Below are positions 48,298-58,484 of a stretch of DNA of 64,000 bases, in pieces. This DNA comes from Neomegalonema sp. Its GTDB lineage: Bacteria; Pseudomonadota; Alphaproteobacteria; Rhodobacterales; Rhodobacteraceae. The translations under genes were made by a program, and so were the position numbers. Each line of letters opens with the position of its first letter. Within the stretch, counting starts at the first letter, position 1. The stretch is from assembly GCF_028688855.1 (NCBI RefSeq), contig NZ_JAQTXI010000005.1:124001-188000 (forward strand), in the 5' to 3' direction. The notes under the pieces were generated by a model. It did not search any database. It was not told the origin of the DNA and saw only the letters and a list, made by a program, of their open reading frames with translations.

Positions 48298-48343
48298 AGC
48301 TCCTGCGCGCCCGCCGCAAGGACGACGAACCACCGGAGCGACC

Positions 48344-48369
48344 GGAGCGGCGGAGAAATCCGCCGCTTC
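48344..48369 (+). terminator. Hairpin after grxD, probable terminator
   Basis: An 8-bp GCGGCGGA/TCCGCCGC stem, extendable to 11 bp including a wobble, with a GAAA tetraloop, 46 bases after the stop. Stable but with a weak T tail (TTCC). Confidence 0.55.
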
Positions 48370-48473
48370 CGCATCCGCGCAAACCACTGGGCTCCGCCTC
48401 GCCCTCCCTCTATAGCTGAGGGCGCGGAGGGCCCCGTCCGGTCGGCCCGGATCGCGCATGCGGGAGAAACGAA

Positions 48474-49013
48474 TTGGGCGGCTCCATCTTCCTGAAGTCC
48501 GGCGCGGTCCTCGCGCTCACTCTGGCGCTGGGCGCCTGCGAGGCGGCCCGCATGGCGCCTCCGCTGGAGCATCAGGGGCGCAGGGCTCAGGCCTCCTTCG
48601 TCGGGGCCAGGCATATGCTTCAGCACAGCCTGTCGCTGGTCTCCACCGAATCGGCGAGCGTCGCGGTCGCGAAATACGACGAATTCGGCTATGGAATCGA
48701 CGTGAGCGCCTCCTCCAACTGGCGTCTGCTGTCCATCCGCTCCGCCTCCACCCCGGAGAAGGAGCTCGTCTATGTGCCTCAGCGCGAAGGGCGCTCGGCG
48801 AACGGGCTCGTCTCGAAGGGCGTGGTCCTGCTCAGCGACGAGGATTACCGGCGCGCTTCCGAAAGCGGCCTTCAGCTCCGGTTGACGGGCGTCAGGAAGG
48901 GCGAGCCCTTCATCACGCAGCCCAACGACGGCGGCGTCGGCTTCCTCGAAGGCTTCATTCCGCCCGAGATCTTCCGGGATCTCTCCGAGGTGCCCGAGCG
49001 CTGGAAGAGATAG
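48474..49013 (+). CDS. Lipoprotein of unknown function
   Basis: 179 residues, TTG start with GGGAGAAACGAA upstream. Signal sequence MGGSIFLKSGAVLALTLALG with lipobox LALGAC (Cys 22). The mature part begins acidic/polar and has a beta-rich globular core (YGIDVSASSNWRLLSIRSAS, VVLLSDEDYRRASESG) ending DLSEVPERWKR. I do not recognise a family. It is convergent with the zincin gene ending 6 bases away. Confidence 0.7.
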   Translation: MGGSIFLKSGAVLALTLALGACEAARMAPPLEHQGRRAQASFVGARHMLQHSLSLVSTESASVAVAKYDEFGYGIDVSASSNWRLLSIRSASTPEKELVYVPQREGRSANGLVSKGVVLLSDEDYRRASESGLQLRLTGVRKGEPFITQPNDGGVGFLEGFIPPEIFRDLSEVPERWKR

Positions 49014-49019
49014 GCGGCT

Positions 49020-49451
49020 TCAGTCTCCTGCGGCGGCCTCCATGGCCTCCATGTCCTCGTCGGAGAAGCCGAGGTGATGGCCGATCTCGTGGATGAGCAC
49101 ATGGGCGATGACGTCGCCCAGGGCTTCGTCGTGTTCGGCCCAGTAGTCGAGGATCGGCCGCCGGTAGAGCCAGATCAGATTCGGCGCAGCCCCCGTCTGG
49201 GGCGTCGCGCCCCCCTGAGGCAGCCCCACGCCGTGAAACAGCCCCAGCAGGTCGAATTCGCTTTCGGCCCCCAGGGCGTCGAGGGTCTCCTCGTCGGGGA
49301 AGTCGGCGATGCGCGAGACCACCCCCGCCTTGCGGCAGGCCTCGCGGAAGATCTCCGGCAATTCCGCGAAGGCCCGGTCGGCGATGGCCTGGAAGGCCTC
49401 CAGATCCGGGGCTCTGGCCGAGGCCCAGTCCTGATGTGAAAGCTCGCCCAT
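49020..49451 (-). CDS. Zincin-like metallopeptidase family protein
   Basis: 143 residues of the small zincin family (DUF1025). The active site HEIGHHLGFSD (121-131) has the HExxH helix and the third ligand Asp, and the N-terminal half carries FREACRKAGVVSRIADFP. The family is common and usually alone; natural substrate unknown. The C-terminus ends in acidic MEAMEAAAGD. The neighbour at 48474 converges on it. Confidence 0.9.
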   Translation of the reverse strand: MGELSHQDWASARAPDLEAFQAIADRAFAELPEIFREACRKAGVVSRIADFPDEETLDALGAESEFDLLGLFHGVGLPQGGATPQTGAAPNLIWLYRRPILDYWAEHDEALGDVIAHVLIHEIGHHLGFSDEDMEAMEAAAGD

Positions 49452-49541
49452 CGCCTGCTCCCTGAAGTCTGCGCCGCACGAGGAAAGGGCGCGAGGGGCA
49501 TCCTGCCCGCCCGCGCCCTCCCGATCAAGCCGCAGAGAAGC

Positions 49542-50525
49542 TCAGACCGCCTCGCCCCGGATCACGGCCATCTGACGCACGATCACCTGAGCCTGACGCG
49601 CCGAAGCGATGTCGATCAGCTTGCCGTCGAGGGTGGCGGCGCCCTGACCCTGGCGGGCGGCCTCCTCCATGGCGGCGAGGATGCGCTTCGCCTGACCATG
49701 GATGGCCTCCGAGGGCGTGAAGACCTCGTTGGCGATGGCCACCTGTTTGGGATGGATCGCCCATTTGCCCACGCAGCCGAGCGTCGCCGAGCGGGTCGCC
49801 TGAGCGCGGTAGCCGTCGGAATCGGAGAAATCGCCGAAGGGGCCGTCCACGGGCAGGAGCCCGTAGGTCCGGCAGGCGGCGACCATCCGCGTGATGGGGT
49901 CATGCCAGGGATCGGCGTAGAAGAATCCGCGGGCGCCTTCGGTCTCGGCGGGGGCGAGCATGCCGTAGCCGCTCTGGGTGCCGCCGATTCCGGTGATCTG
50001 CATGCCCATGGAGGCCGCGTAATCGGCGACGCCGAAATGCAGCGCCTTCAGGCGGGGGCTGGCGCCCGCGATCTCCAGCACGTTGGCGGATCCGGCGGCG
50101 GTCTCGATGATCGCTTCGAGCTCCACGCGGCGCTTGCGGCCGATCTCGGCCTCGACGCCCGAGACCACCGCGTCCAGAGCGTAGATGTCTTTTGCGTTGC
50201 CGGCCTTGGGCAGCATGATCATGTCGAGGCGGTCGCCCGCGCGGGCGATCAGCTCGACGGCGTCGCGGTGCCAGAAGGGGGTGTCGAGACCATTGATGCG
50301 CACCGAGAGGGTCTTGCTCCCCCAGTCGATTTCGGAGACCGCCCTGATGATGGCCTCGCGGGCGGCGGGCTTGTCGTTGGGCGCGACGGAATCCTCGAGA
50401 TCGAGGGTGATGACGTCGGCGGCGCTCAGGGCGGCCTTGGCGAAGAGTTCGGGACGCGAGCCCGGCGCGAAAAGCTGGCAGCGATTCGGGCGCGCGGGGG
50501 AGGGAGGCTGAACGAGAAAGCTCAT
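49542..50525 (-). CDS. mcl1: L-malyl-CoA / beta-methylmalyl-CoA lyase
   Basis: Cleaves malyl-CoA and beta-methylmalyl-CoA to glyoxylate plus acetyl- or propionyl-CoA, the final steps of the ethylmalonyl-CoA route. The ATG at 50525 follows GAGGA; 327 residues. Close similarity to the Rhodobacter enzyme is visible in SPARPNRCQLFAPGSRPELF, ITLDLEDSVAPNDK, ETAAGSANVLEIAGASPRL and SATLGCVGKWAIHPKQVAIAN; the catalytic-site Arg, Glu and Asp of the CitE-like barrel are retained (LSVRINGLDTPF, IIETAAG, LDLEDSV). It is divergent from the lipoprotein at 50805. Confidence 0.92.
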   Translation of the reverse strand: MSFLVQPPSPARPNRCQLFAPGSRPELFAKAALSAADVITLDLEDSVAPNDKPAAREAIIRAVSEIDWGSKTLSVRINGLDTPFWHRDAVELIARAGDRLDMIMLPKAGNAKDIYALDAVVSGVEAEIGRKRRVELEAIIETAAGSANVLEIAGASPRLKALHFGVADYAASMGMQITGIGGTQSGYGMLAPAETEGARGFFYADPWHDPITRMVAACRTYGLLPVDGPFGDFSDSDGYRAQATRSATLGCVGKWAIHPKQVAIANEVFTPSEAIHGQAKRILAAMEEAARQGQGAATLDGKLIDIASARQAQVIVRQMAVIRGEAV

Positions 50526-50580
50526 GAGGATCCTCGGAGGCGATGGGCCGCAGGGCCACGGCGGAGACGCCGCTTCGGCG

Positions 50581-50636
50581 TTGCGAAAGCAACATGTCCT
50601 CTTGAGTTCGGGAAGGGAAGCAAGATTCTTTCGCAA
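50581..50636. promoter_or_regulatory. Inverted repeat TTGCGAAAG/CTTTCGCAA in the mcl1 control region
   Basis: Two 9-base half-sites in inverted orientation, 50581-50589 and 50628-50636, separated by 38 bases, in the divergent promoter region of mcl1 and the META-lipoprotein gene. TTTGC-containing sites are known targets of RamB/ScfR-type regulators of C2/C3 acid metabolism, so a link to mcl1 control is plausible. This is pattern matching only. Confidence 0.5.
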
Positions 50637-50804
50637 ATCCGGAGAAAACCCCGCCGACTTTCGTCGCATCCGGAGATTTTCGAGCCCGCAAGGCCACGGA
50701 AATCAGCGACTTGAGACGAATTCCCCCCGTGCGCCTTGCATATGCGCCGTAAGTAAGGTTTAGCTGCGTTCAGCATGCGACGCCCCGGAGATCAAGGTTT
50801 GACG

Positions 50805-52277
50805 ATGAAGAAAGCCCGACTGCTGGCGCTCGCCGCCGCCACGATTCTCAGCGGCTGCGCGCAAGGCGGCGTGGATCCCTTCGCGGGCGCCTCCGCGCCT
50901 CCGCCCGCCGAGGAGCCGCAATATTTCGTGCGCTATCCCGACGGCACCATCGCGCCGGTCGCGCCTTCGGTGGTGGCGGGGTTCGGCGCGCCTCCGGGCG
51001 CGGGCGTGGTCTATGCGCCGCCGCTTCAGGTCCAGGCGCCGGGGGCGCCCGCTCAGGCGCTCTATCACGCCGAGCCGCCGCCCCGGATCGTCGCGCCTCA
51101 ACCCGTTCCGGCGCCCGTCGCGCCTCAGCCTCTCGTGCTTCAGGCGGCTCAGGTCCAGCCGCCCGTCCAGACGCCTGCGCCTGCGCCTCGTCCGACGCTG
51201 TCGGGTCCGCCGCGGGTCGCCTATGTCGGGCCGCCGCCCGAGGCCGCGCCTGCGCCGCTCGATTTCCCGCCCGTCCCGGCGCCTGCGCCGCGTCCGGCCG
51301 CCGCCGCGGCTCAGGGCGGGGCGCCCCAGATGGATCCGGCCCTCGCCGAGGCCCTGCGTCGTCAGGGCATCGACCCCAGCGAGGTGGTCGGTCTTGAATA
51401 TGACGGCGGCGGCGGAGCCTTCGCGGGCTCCGGCCTTCCGGCGCCCGGCCCCATGGCCGCCCTGACGCCGCCTTCCGCGCCCGTCGCGGCGCGCGGCATG
51501 GCGCCGGTGGTCTCGCCCCGCGACGCCGCCGCCGGTCCCCGGACGCCTCAGGCCCTGCCCGGGGCTCCGGCGCCGCGCCCTGCGCCCGCCGCGGCTCAGG
51601 GCGGAGCGCCCCAGATGGATCCGGCCCTCGCCGAGGCCCTGCGCCGTCAGGGCATCGACCCGAGCGAGGTGGTCGGCCTCCAGATCGAGGGGGGGCTTGC
51701 GGCGATTTCGCCGGGAGCCGCTCCGGCTCCGGCGCCCGCCCGGAGCGCGGGTCCGCTCTCGCGCGAGGGCGCCACGGGCGCGCCTTCGGCGGCGCCTGCG
51801 CCGCGCATGAGTCCGCTGCGTCGGCCCGTCCCGACGGCCCAGCCTTCTTCTGCGACGCGTCCTTCCGCGCCCGCTCCGCAGCAGACCCGGACCGCCGCCG
51901 CCGCGCCTCAGGCTGCGCCGCGGGCCTCGGCGCCGCGTTCGGCCGCGACGGGGATCGCGGGCAGCTCCTGGCGTCTGTCGATGCTGCGGGGCCAGCCGGT
52001 CGCGCCGGGGGTGGAGCTGCATTTCGACGGCGCCGAGAATTTCGCGGGCGGCTCCGGCCCCTGCAGCCCCTACAGCTTCGACTTCACGGAGGGCGCGGGC
52101 GGCGCGCTGGCGGTGAACGGCGTGGGCGCCGATCCGCGCGCCTGCGGCCGTTCGGAGGAGGAGGAGCGGTATTTCACGGCTCTGAACCTCACCAGCGGCT
52201 ACCGGATCTCTCCGGAGGGCGACATGGATCTTCTCGGCGCGGGCGGGGCGCTGCTGGCGAGCTTCCAGCCGCTCTGA
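50805..52277 (+). CDS. Lipoprotein with duplicated cassettes and a C-terminal META (HslJ-like) domain
   Basis: 490 residues. The ATG at 50805 follows AAGG and gives MKKARLLALAAATILSGCAQ with lipobox LSGC (Cys 18). The middle is Pro/Ala-rich with two copies of a 30-residue cassette (AQGGAPQMDPALAEALRRQG plus IDPSEVVGL, 51305-51394 and 51590-51679). The last 105 residues are a META domain: GIAGSSWRLSMLRGQPVAPG, NFAGGSGPCSPYSFDF, and FTALNLTSGYRISPEGDMDL. The domain type occurs in HslJ and in secreted heat-shock or motility-related proteins. Function unknown; likely an envelope stress or structural lipoprotein. Confidence 0.78.
   Translation: MKKARLLALAAATILSGCAQGGVDPFAGASAPPPAEEPQYFVRYPDGTIAPVAPSVVAGFGAPPGAGVVYAPPLQVQAPGAPAQALYHAEPPPRIVAPQPVPAPVAPQPLVLQAAQVQPPVQTPAPAPRPTLSGPPRVAYVGPPPEAAPAPLDFPPVPAPAPRPAAAAAQGGAPQMDPALAEALRRQGIDPSEVVGLEYDGGGGAFAGSGLPAPGPMAALTPPSAPVAARGMAPVVSPRDAAAGPRTPQALPGAPAPRPAPAAAQGGAPQMDPALAEALRRQGIDPSEVVGLQIEGGLAAISPGAAPAPAPARSAGPLSREGATGAPSAAPAPRMSPLRRPVPTAQPSSATRPSAPAPQQTRTAAAAPQAAPRASAPRSAATGIAGSSWRLSMLRGQPVAPGVELHFDGAENFAGGSGPCSPYSFDFTEGAGGALAVNGVGADPRACGRSEEEERYFTALNLTSGYRISPEGDMDLLGAGGALLASFQPL
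51305..51394 (+). repeat. Lipoprotein cassette, copy 1
   Basis: A 90-base, in-frame unit encoding a helical peptide (PALAEALRRQG) with flanking Pro/Gly. It matches 51590-51679 with a handful of mostly third-position differences. Confidence 0.85.
51590..51679 (+). repeat. Lipoprotein cassette, copy 2
   Basis: Second copy, 285 bases from the first, in the same frame. Mostly synonymous differences suggest selection to keep the peptide, not a passive duplication alone. Confidence 0.85.
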
Positions 52278-52368
52278 GCCGTCGCGCCCGGAGGAGACAG
52301 GATCAGGCGGGGGCTTCGGGCTCCCGCCTTTTTCATGCGCGGAGGATCCTTAACGCCTTTGGGACAGG

Positions 52369-53262
52369 ATGGGCCTCGCGCGGCTTGGGCGCGGTCTGGG
52401 AGGGGCTTTCGGCTCGGGGCGGATGTGGAGCAGGCTTGGTGTCTTCGTCGGAACCCTGTTCCGGATCGCGCTTCTGGGTCTGGTCCTGGCCCTCGCCGCG
52501 AGCATGCTGCGGGGGCGGTTCGGGCCCGAGGCGCTCTGGTCGGGGTTGAGCCTGGGCGGCCTGGCTCTGGCGGCGCTGAGTCCTCCGCTGGCCTGGCTCC
52601 GGGCGCGGCGCGGCCTGCGGGCGGCGCAGGAGGTCCGGCGCCTCGCCGAGCGCGCGCGGCTTCTCTCGGAGGCGGATCGTCACCGGGCGGCCCTGACGCG
52701 CAATCTGGCGCGGGCGGTCCGGCGCAACGACTACGGCGCCGTGACCTCAGACAAGCGGCCGGAGGCTCTGGAGGAGTTCTTCGCGAGCGTGAAGCTGGAT
52801 TTCGGCCTGATCGACCGGACGGAGGCTTCGGCTCTGGTCTCGGAGCGGCTGGCCGGGCGCAAGCGCGAGCCGCGCAAGCCGCGTTTCGACCCTGAATCCT
52901 TGCCGGAGGACGGCCTCGCCTTCGAGGCCTGGGTGGCGGAGGCGCTGTCGGGCTTCGGCTGGACGGCGCAGACCACGCCCGGTTCGGGAGATCAGGGGCT
53001 CGACGTGATCGCGCGGCGCAACGGCAAGACTCTGGGGGTGCAATGCAAGCTTTACCGGTCTCCCATCGGGAACCGGGCCGTTCAGGAGGCCCATGCGGGG
53101 AAGGCCTTTCACGGCGTGGATGCGGCGGCGGTCCTGTCGAACGCGGCCTTCACGCCGAGCGCGCGGGCCCTGGCGGAGGCGACGGGGGTGAAGCTCTTCT
53201 CGCCCCACGACATTCCGGAGCTTTACGAAAAGACCTTCGGCGGGCGGCGGCGCTCGGCGTGA
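52369..53262 (+). CDS. Membrane-anchored Mrr-like restriction endonuclease-fold protein
   Basis: 297 residues. Two hydrophobic helices (about 29-47 and 57-76) are followed by a coiled, basic region and a C-terminal PD-(D/E)XK domain of the Mrr type: FEAWVAEALSGFGW, then GSGDQGLDVIARRN (D208, D212) and LGVQCKLYR with the QxK pair (Q225, K227), ending SNAAFTPSARALAEATGV. This is the domain of type IV enzymes that cut modified DNA, here tethered to the membrane. No methylase or other restriction genes accompany it. Two tRNA genes follow downstream. The domain is firm; the biological role (defence, DNA uptake quality control or maintenance) is open. Confidence 0.85.
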   Translation: MGLARLGRGLGGAFGSGRMWSRLGVFVGTLFRIALLGLVLALAASMLRGRFGPEALWSGLSLGGLALAALSPPLAWLRARRGLRAAQEVRRLAERARLLSEADRHRAALTRNLARAVRRNDYGAVTSDKRPEALEEFFASVKLDFGLIDRTEASALVSERLAGRKREPRKPRFDPESLPEDGLAFEAWVAEALSGFGWTAQTTPGSGDQGLDVIARRNGKTLGVQCKLYRSPIGNRAVQEAHAGKAFHGVDAAAVLSNAAFTPSARALAEATGVKLFSPHDIPELYEKTFGGRRRSA

Positions 53263-53319
53263 GGGCGCGGGGCCGCCTTCGGGATGATTTCGCAAGGCTT
53301 TGATTTTCTGCGGGAAATC

Positions 53320-53394
53320 TGGCTGGGGCGGGAGGATTCGAACCTCCGCATGGCGGAATCAAAATCCGCTGCCTTACCACTTGGCGACGCCCCA
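53320..53394 (-). tRNA. tRNA-Gln (anticodon TTG)
   Basis: 75 bases including an encoded CCA. The acceptor TGGGGCG pairs with CGCCCCA; the anticodon loop reads TTTTGAT with TTG, reading CAA codons; the T arm has GGTTCGAATCC. Sits 57 bases after the Mrr-like gene, on the opposite strand. Confidence 0.97.
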
Positions 53395-53562
53395 AAGCGC
53401 GCGCAACCTAGTCGCATCCCCGCAAGCTGACAAGACCTCTCCTGAAGGGGGCTTCCGGAAAATCCGGAGATATCCCGCGCTCAGGGCCAGATCTCGTCGG
53501 AACAGGCTTGAAAAGCTCTTGCGCCCCGGCCCGAGCCCCGATATAAGCCGCCTCCAGCGAGA

Positions 53563-53639
53563 CGGAGTATAGCTCAGCCTGGTAGAGCGCTACTTTCGGG
53601 AAGTAGAGGCCGCGTGTTCGAATCACGCTACTCCGACCA
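53563..53639 (+). tRNA. tRNA-Pro (anticodon CGG)
   Basis: 77 bases with encoded CCA. Acceptor CGGAGTA pairs with TACTCCG; the anticodon stem-loop CTACTTTCGGGAAGTAG gives CGG, reading CCG, a frequent codon in this DNA. D arm GCTCAGCCTGGTAGAGC. Followed by an intrinsic terminator. Confidence 0.97.
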
Positions 53640-53652
53640 TTCCGCTTCGCTG

Positions 53653-53695
53653 AAAGGCCCGTCCTCCGGAGACTCTTCCGGGCGTGGGCCTTTTT
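53653..53695 (+). terminator. Terminator after tRNA-Pro
   Basis: AAAGGCCC (53653-53660) pairs with GGGCCTTT (53686-53693) and the T run continues (TTTTT). Further pairing inside the 25-base loop is possible. Fits the end of the tRNA transcript. Confidence 0.75.
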
Positions 53696-53765
53696 CGTTT
53701 CCCCTTGAAATTCCTGACGAAATCCGTCGCACATCAATCTTGCGTGAAGTCGCGGCTTCCCTGAA

Positions 53766-53786
53766 TCCTGTTGCGCGGCAACAGGA
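53766..53786. promoter_or_regulatory. Palindrome in the aconitase upstream region
   Basis: A perfect 9-bp inverted repeat, TCCTGTTGC-GCG-GCAACAGGA, 170 bases before the acnA start. The 3-base centre makes it a compact operator or hairpin. No regulator is identified. The remaining 317 bases between the tRNA and acnA hold no gene; a pyrimidine-rich run TCTTTTTTTCTCATCC lies near 53830. Confidence 0.45.
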
Positions 53787-53956
53787 AATGCGCGATAGAG
53801 GCCGCAGGTTCCGAAGCGCGGTCACGTCTTTTTTTCTCATCCTTTAGAAGGGGGTGAGAAGGGCGTCACGCCGCCGCGCAACGTCCCCTGATCGCCGCAG
53901 GAGGCGTCGGGCCGCCCATCCGGGCCGCCGGGCCCACACCCAGCCGGGGGACGCTC

Positions 53957-56671
<2,715 letters not shown>

Positions 56672-56701
56672 TCGCGCCCGCCTTCGGGCGGCTGAAACAG
56701 G

Positions 56702-56733
56702 AAACCCCCGCCTTCGCAGGAAGGCGGGGGTTT
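56702..56733. terminator. Strong terminator after acnA
   Basis: A 14-bp perfect stem AAACCCCCGCCTTC/GAAGGCGGGGGTTT with a 4-base loop, 30 bases after the acnA stop. It is symmetrical and serves acnA and the convergent dodecin gene. Confidence 0.9.
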
Positions 56734-56769
56734 CTCATGCGGGCTGCGCGCGAGGCGCGATCCTGCGGA

Positions 56770-56982
56770 TCAGGCCTTGTCGGCGAGCACCTCGAAGGTG
56801 ACCTTCAGCGTCACGCGATAGGCGGTCACCTCGCCGTCCTCGACCTGCACCGACTGATCCTTGACCCAGGCCGACTTGAGGCCCTTCAGGCTCTTGGCGG
56901 CCTCGGCGACGCCCTGCTTGGTGGCGTCCTCCCAGGATTTCGGGGATTGCGCGAGGATCTCGATGACCTTCAGAACCGCCAT
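56770..56982 (-). CDS. Dodecin-family flavin-binding protein
   Basis: 70 residues. Dodecins form spherical dodecamers that sequester FMN or riboflavin. The family pattern is complete: MAVLKVIEILAQSPKSWEDA, TKQGVAEAAKSLKGLKSAWV and GEVTAYRVTLKVTFEV. AAGGAGAAGG precedes the ATG. It converges with acnA and shares its terminator region. Confidence 0.93.
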   Translation of the reverse strand: MAVLKVIEILAQSPKSWEDATKQGVAEAAKSLKGLKSAWVKDQSVQVEDGEVTAYRVTLKVTFEVLADKA

Positions 56983-57165
56983 GAGCCTTCTCCTTGATGA
57001 GGCGCGGCCCCTCGCCGAGGCGCCGCCGGATGGATGCGAGGGGCGGCCGCGCCGCCCGCTCAGGGGCGCAGATGGGGCCTCGGGCGCGGCGAAACCAGAG
57101 GAGGAGCAGGAAAAACCTGTCGGATTCGCCCCGCGACAGGCGGGAATCGCCGTCCTCCGGACATG

Positions 57166-57192
57166 AAAAAGCCCCCGGCGGAGGCCGGAGGC
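57166..57192 (-). terminator. Terminator after rpsU
   Basis: Minus-strand hairpin GCCTCCGGC/GCCGGGGGC (one wobble) with loop CTCC, followed by TTTTT at 57170-57166. About 40 bases after the rpsU stop. Good intrinsic terminator. Confidence 0.8.
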
Positions 57193-57234
57193 GATCAGGA
57201 CGCGGTCTGGCGCGTCGATTGCAAGCTTGAAAGC

Positions 57235-57441
57235 TTACGCCGCGCCTTCGCGCTGCGCTTTCTTGCGCGCCAGCTTGCGCGCGCGACGGATGGCCTCCGC
57301 CTGCTCACGCGCCCGCTTTTCGGAGGGCTTCTCGAAATGCTGCCGAAGCTTCATCTCGCGGAAGATACCCTCGCGCTGCATCTTTTTCTTGAGAGCCTTC
57401 AGCGCCTGATCGACATTGTTGTCGCGAACCAGAACCTGCAC
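57235..57441 (-). CDS. rpsU: 30S ribosomal protein S21
   Basis: Small-subunit protein S21, 68 residues, strongly basic: [37 protein letters not shown] and the Arg/Lys-rich tail. The start is GTG at 57441, with AAGGA 13 bases upstream. Single gene, own terminator. S21 is needed for initiation on structured leaders. No upstream attenuator was found. Confidence 0.96.
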   Translation of the reverse strand: MQVLVRDNNVDQALKALKKKMQREGIFREMKLRQHFEKPSEKRAREQAEAIRRARKLARKKAQREGAA

Positions 57442-57538
57442 CTAACTTCACCGTCCTTTCAGGCTGATCTCGAATTTCCAGAGCGAGGCGGCTATATAAC
57501 AGCGAGCTTTCGGTTTTCCAACCCCCGTGAGGCCCTGC

Positions 57539-58225
57539 ATGTCCGAATCCGAGCTTTTGCGGCGCCTCGCCGAGGCCGCCGCCCGCCACGCCCCCTTCGA
57601 CGGCTGGTCGGAGAAGGCTTTCGCCGCCGCCGCGCAGGAGTGCGGGCTCTCCGGGGCGGAGGCGCGACTCGCCGCGCCGCGCGGGGCTCTCGACCTGGCG
57701 GCGGCCTTCCACCGCGCCGCCGACGCCGAGATGCTGCGGCGTCTGGGCGGGGCGGACCTCATGCGGCTGAAGTTCCGCGAGCGGGTGGCCTGGGCGGTGC
57801 GTCTGCGTCTGGAGATCGTCGCCCGCGACCGCGAGGCCGTGCGTCGGGCCGCGGCGCTCTACGCCCTGCCGACCCACGCCGCCGAGGGCGCGAAGCTGGT
57901 CTGGGAGACCTGCGACGCCATCTGGACGGCGCTCGGCGACGCCTCGCGCGACTACAACTGGCACACCAAGCGCCTGACGCTGATGGGCGTCTACGGCGCG
58001 ACGCTGCTGGTCTGGCTCAACGACGAATCGGAGGATCAGGCCGAGACCTGGGCCTTCCTCGACCGCCGGATCGAGGAGGTCATGCGCATCGAGAAGCTCA
58101 AGGCGGCGGCCCGCAGGAATCCGGCGGCGCGCCTTCTGCTGACGGGGCCGCGTCTGGCGCTGTCCTTCCTCAAGGCGCCGGACGGCCGCGGGGCGCCTCC
58201 GGCGGGAAGTTGGCCGGGGGCCTGA
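57539..58225 (+). CDS. COQ9 family ubiquinone biosynthesis protein
   Basis: 228 residues. COQ9 is a lipid-binding protein that supports the hydroxylase steps of ubiquinone synthesis. The TetR-like helical bundle is visible: ELLRRLAEAAARHAPFDGWS, then EMLRRLGGADLMRLKFRERV, and the C-terminal core KLVWETCDAIWTALGDASRDYNWHTKRLTLMGVY, characteristic of the family. The ATG at 57539 gives MSESELL with GTGAGG upstream; four extra codons from 57527 are possible. It is divergent from rpsU. Confidence 0.9.
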   Translation: MSESELLRRLAEAAARHAPFDGWSEKAFAAAAQECGLSGAEARLAAPRGALDLAAAFHRAADAEMLRRLGGADLMRLKFRERVAWAVRLRLEIVARDREAVRRAAALYALPTHAAEGAKLVWETCDAIWTALGDASRDYNWHTKRLTLMGVYGATLLVWLNDESEDQAETWAFLDRRIEEVMRIEKLKAAARRNPAARLLLTGPRLALSFLKAPDGRGAPPAGSWPGA

Positions 58226-58259
58226 TCCGCGACGAAAACGCGAGTCCCCCGGATGATCT

Positions 58260-58484
58260 TCAACCCCCTGTGGCGGGATGTCGCGGCCATGGACGATTGC
58301 GTTGCAGGCCTGGCCGTGTGAAATCGACGGGGCCCTCCAGCCCGGGCGCGGACCTGGGCGGGAGGATCCGGGGATCATAGGCCCCCGCGACATGCGGGGC
58401 GAGTTGCGCAAGACGCAGGTCGTCGCGCTGAGCCGCGCCCGCAGGGGCGGCGAAACAGAAGGCTATGGCCAAGACGCACAGCAT
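58260..58484 (-). CDS. Possible small exported protein
   Basis: 74 residues. It begins MLCVLAIAFCFAAPAGAAQ, a good signal peptide with AGAA cleavage, and continues with a Pro/Arg/Leu-rich stretch with no similarity. The ribosome site is weak. The gene converges with the COQ9 gene, and the following AT-rich stretch could be its promoter. Short length and lack of homologous features make it uncertain. Confidence 0.35.
   Translation of the reverse strand: MLCVLAIAFCFAAPAGAAQRDDLRLAQLAPHVAGAYDPRILPPRSAPGLEGPVDFTRPGLQRNRPWPRHPATGG

Noticed and set aside
53320..53639. tRNA genes as attachment site of an integrated element
   Set aside because: No integrase gene and no direct repeat of a tRNA 3' end was found in the window. 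The neighbouring nuclease gene matches the local composition.
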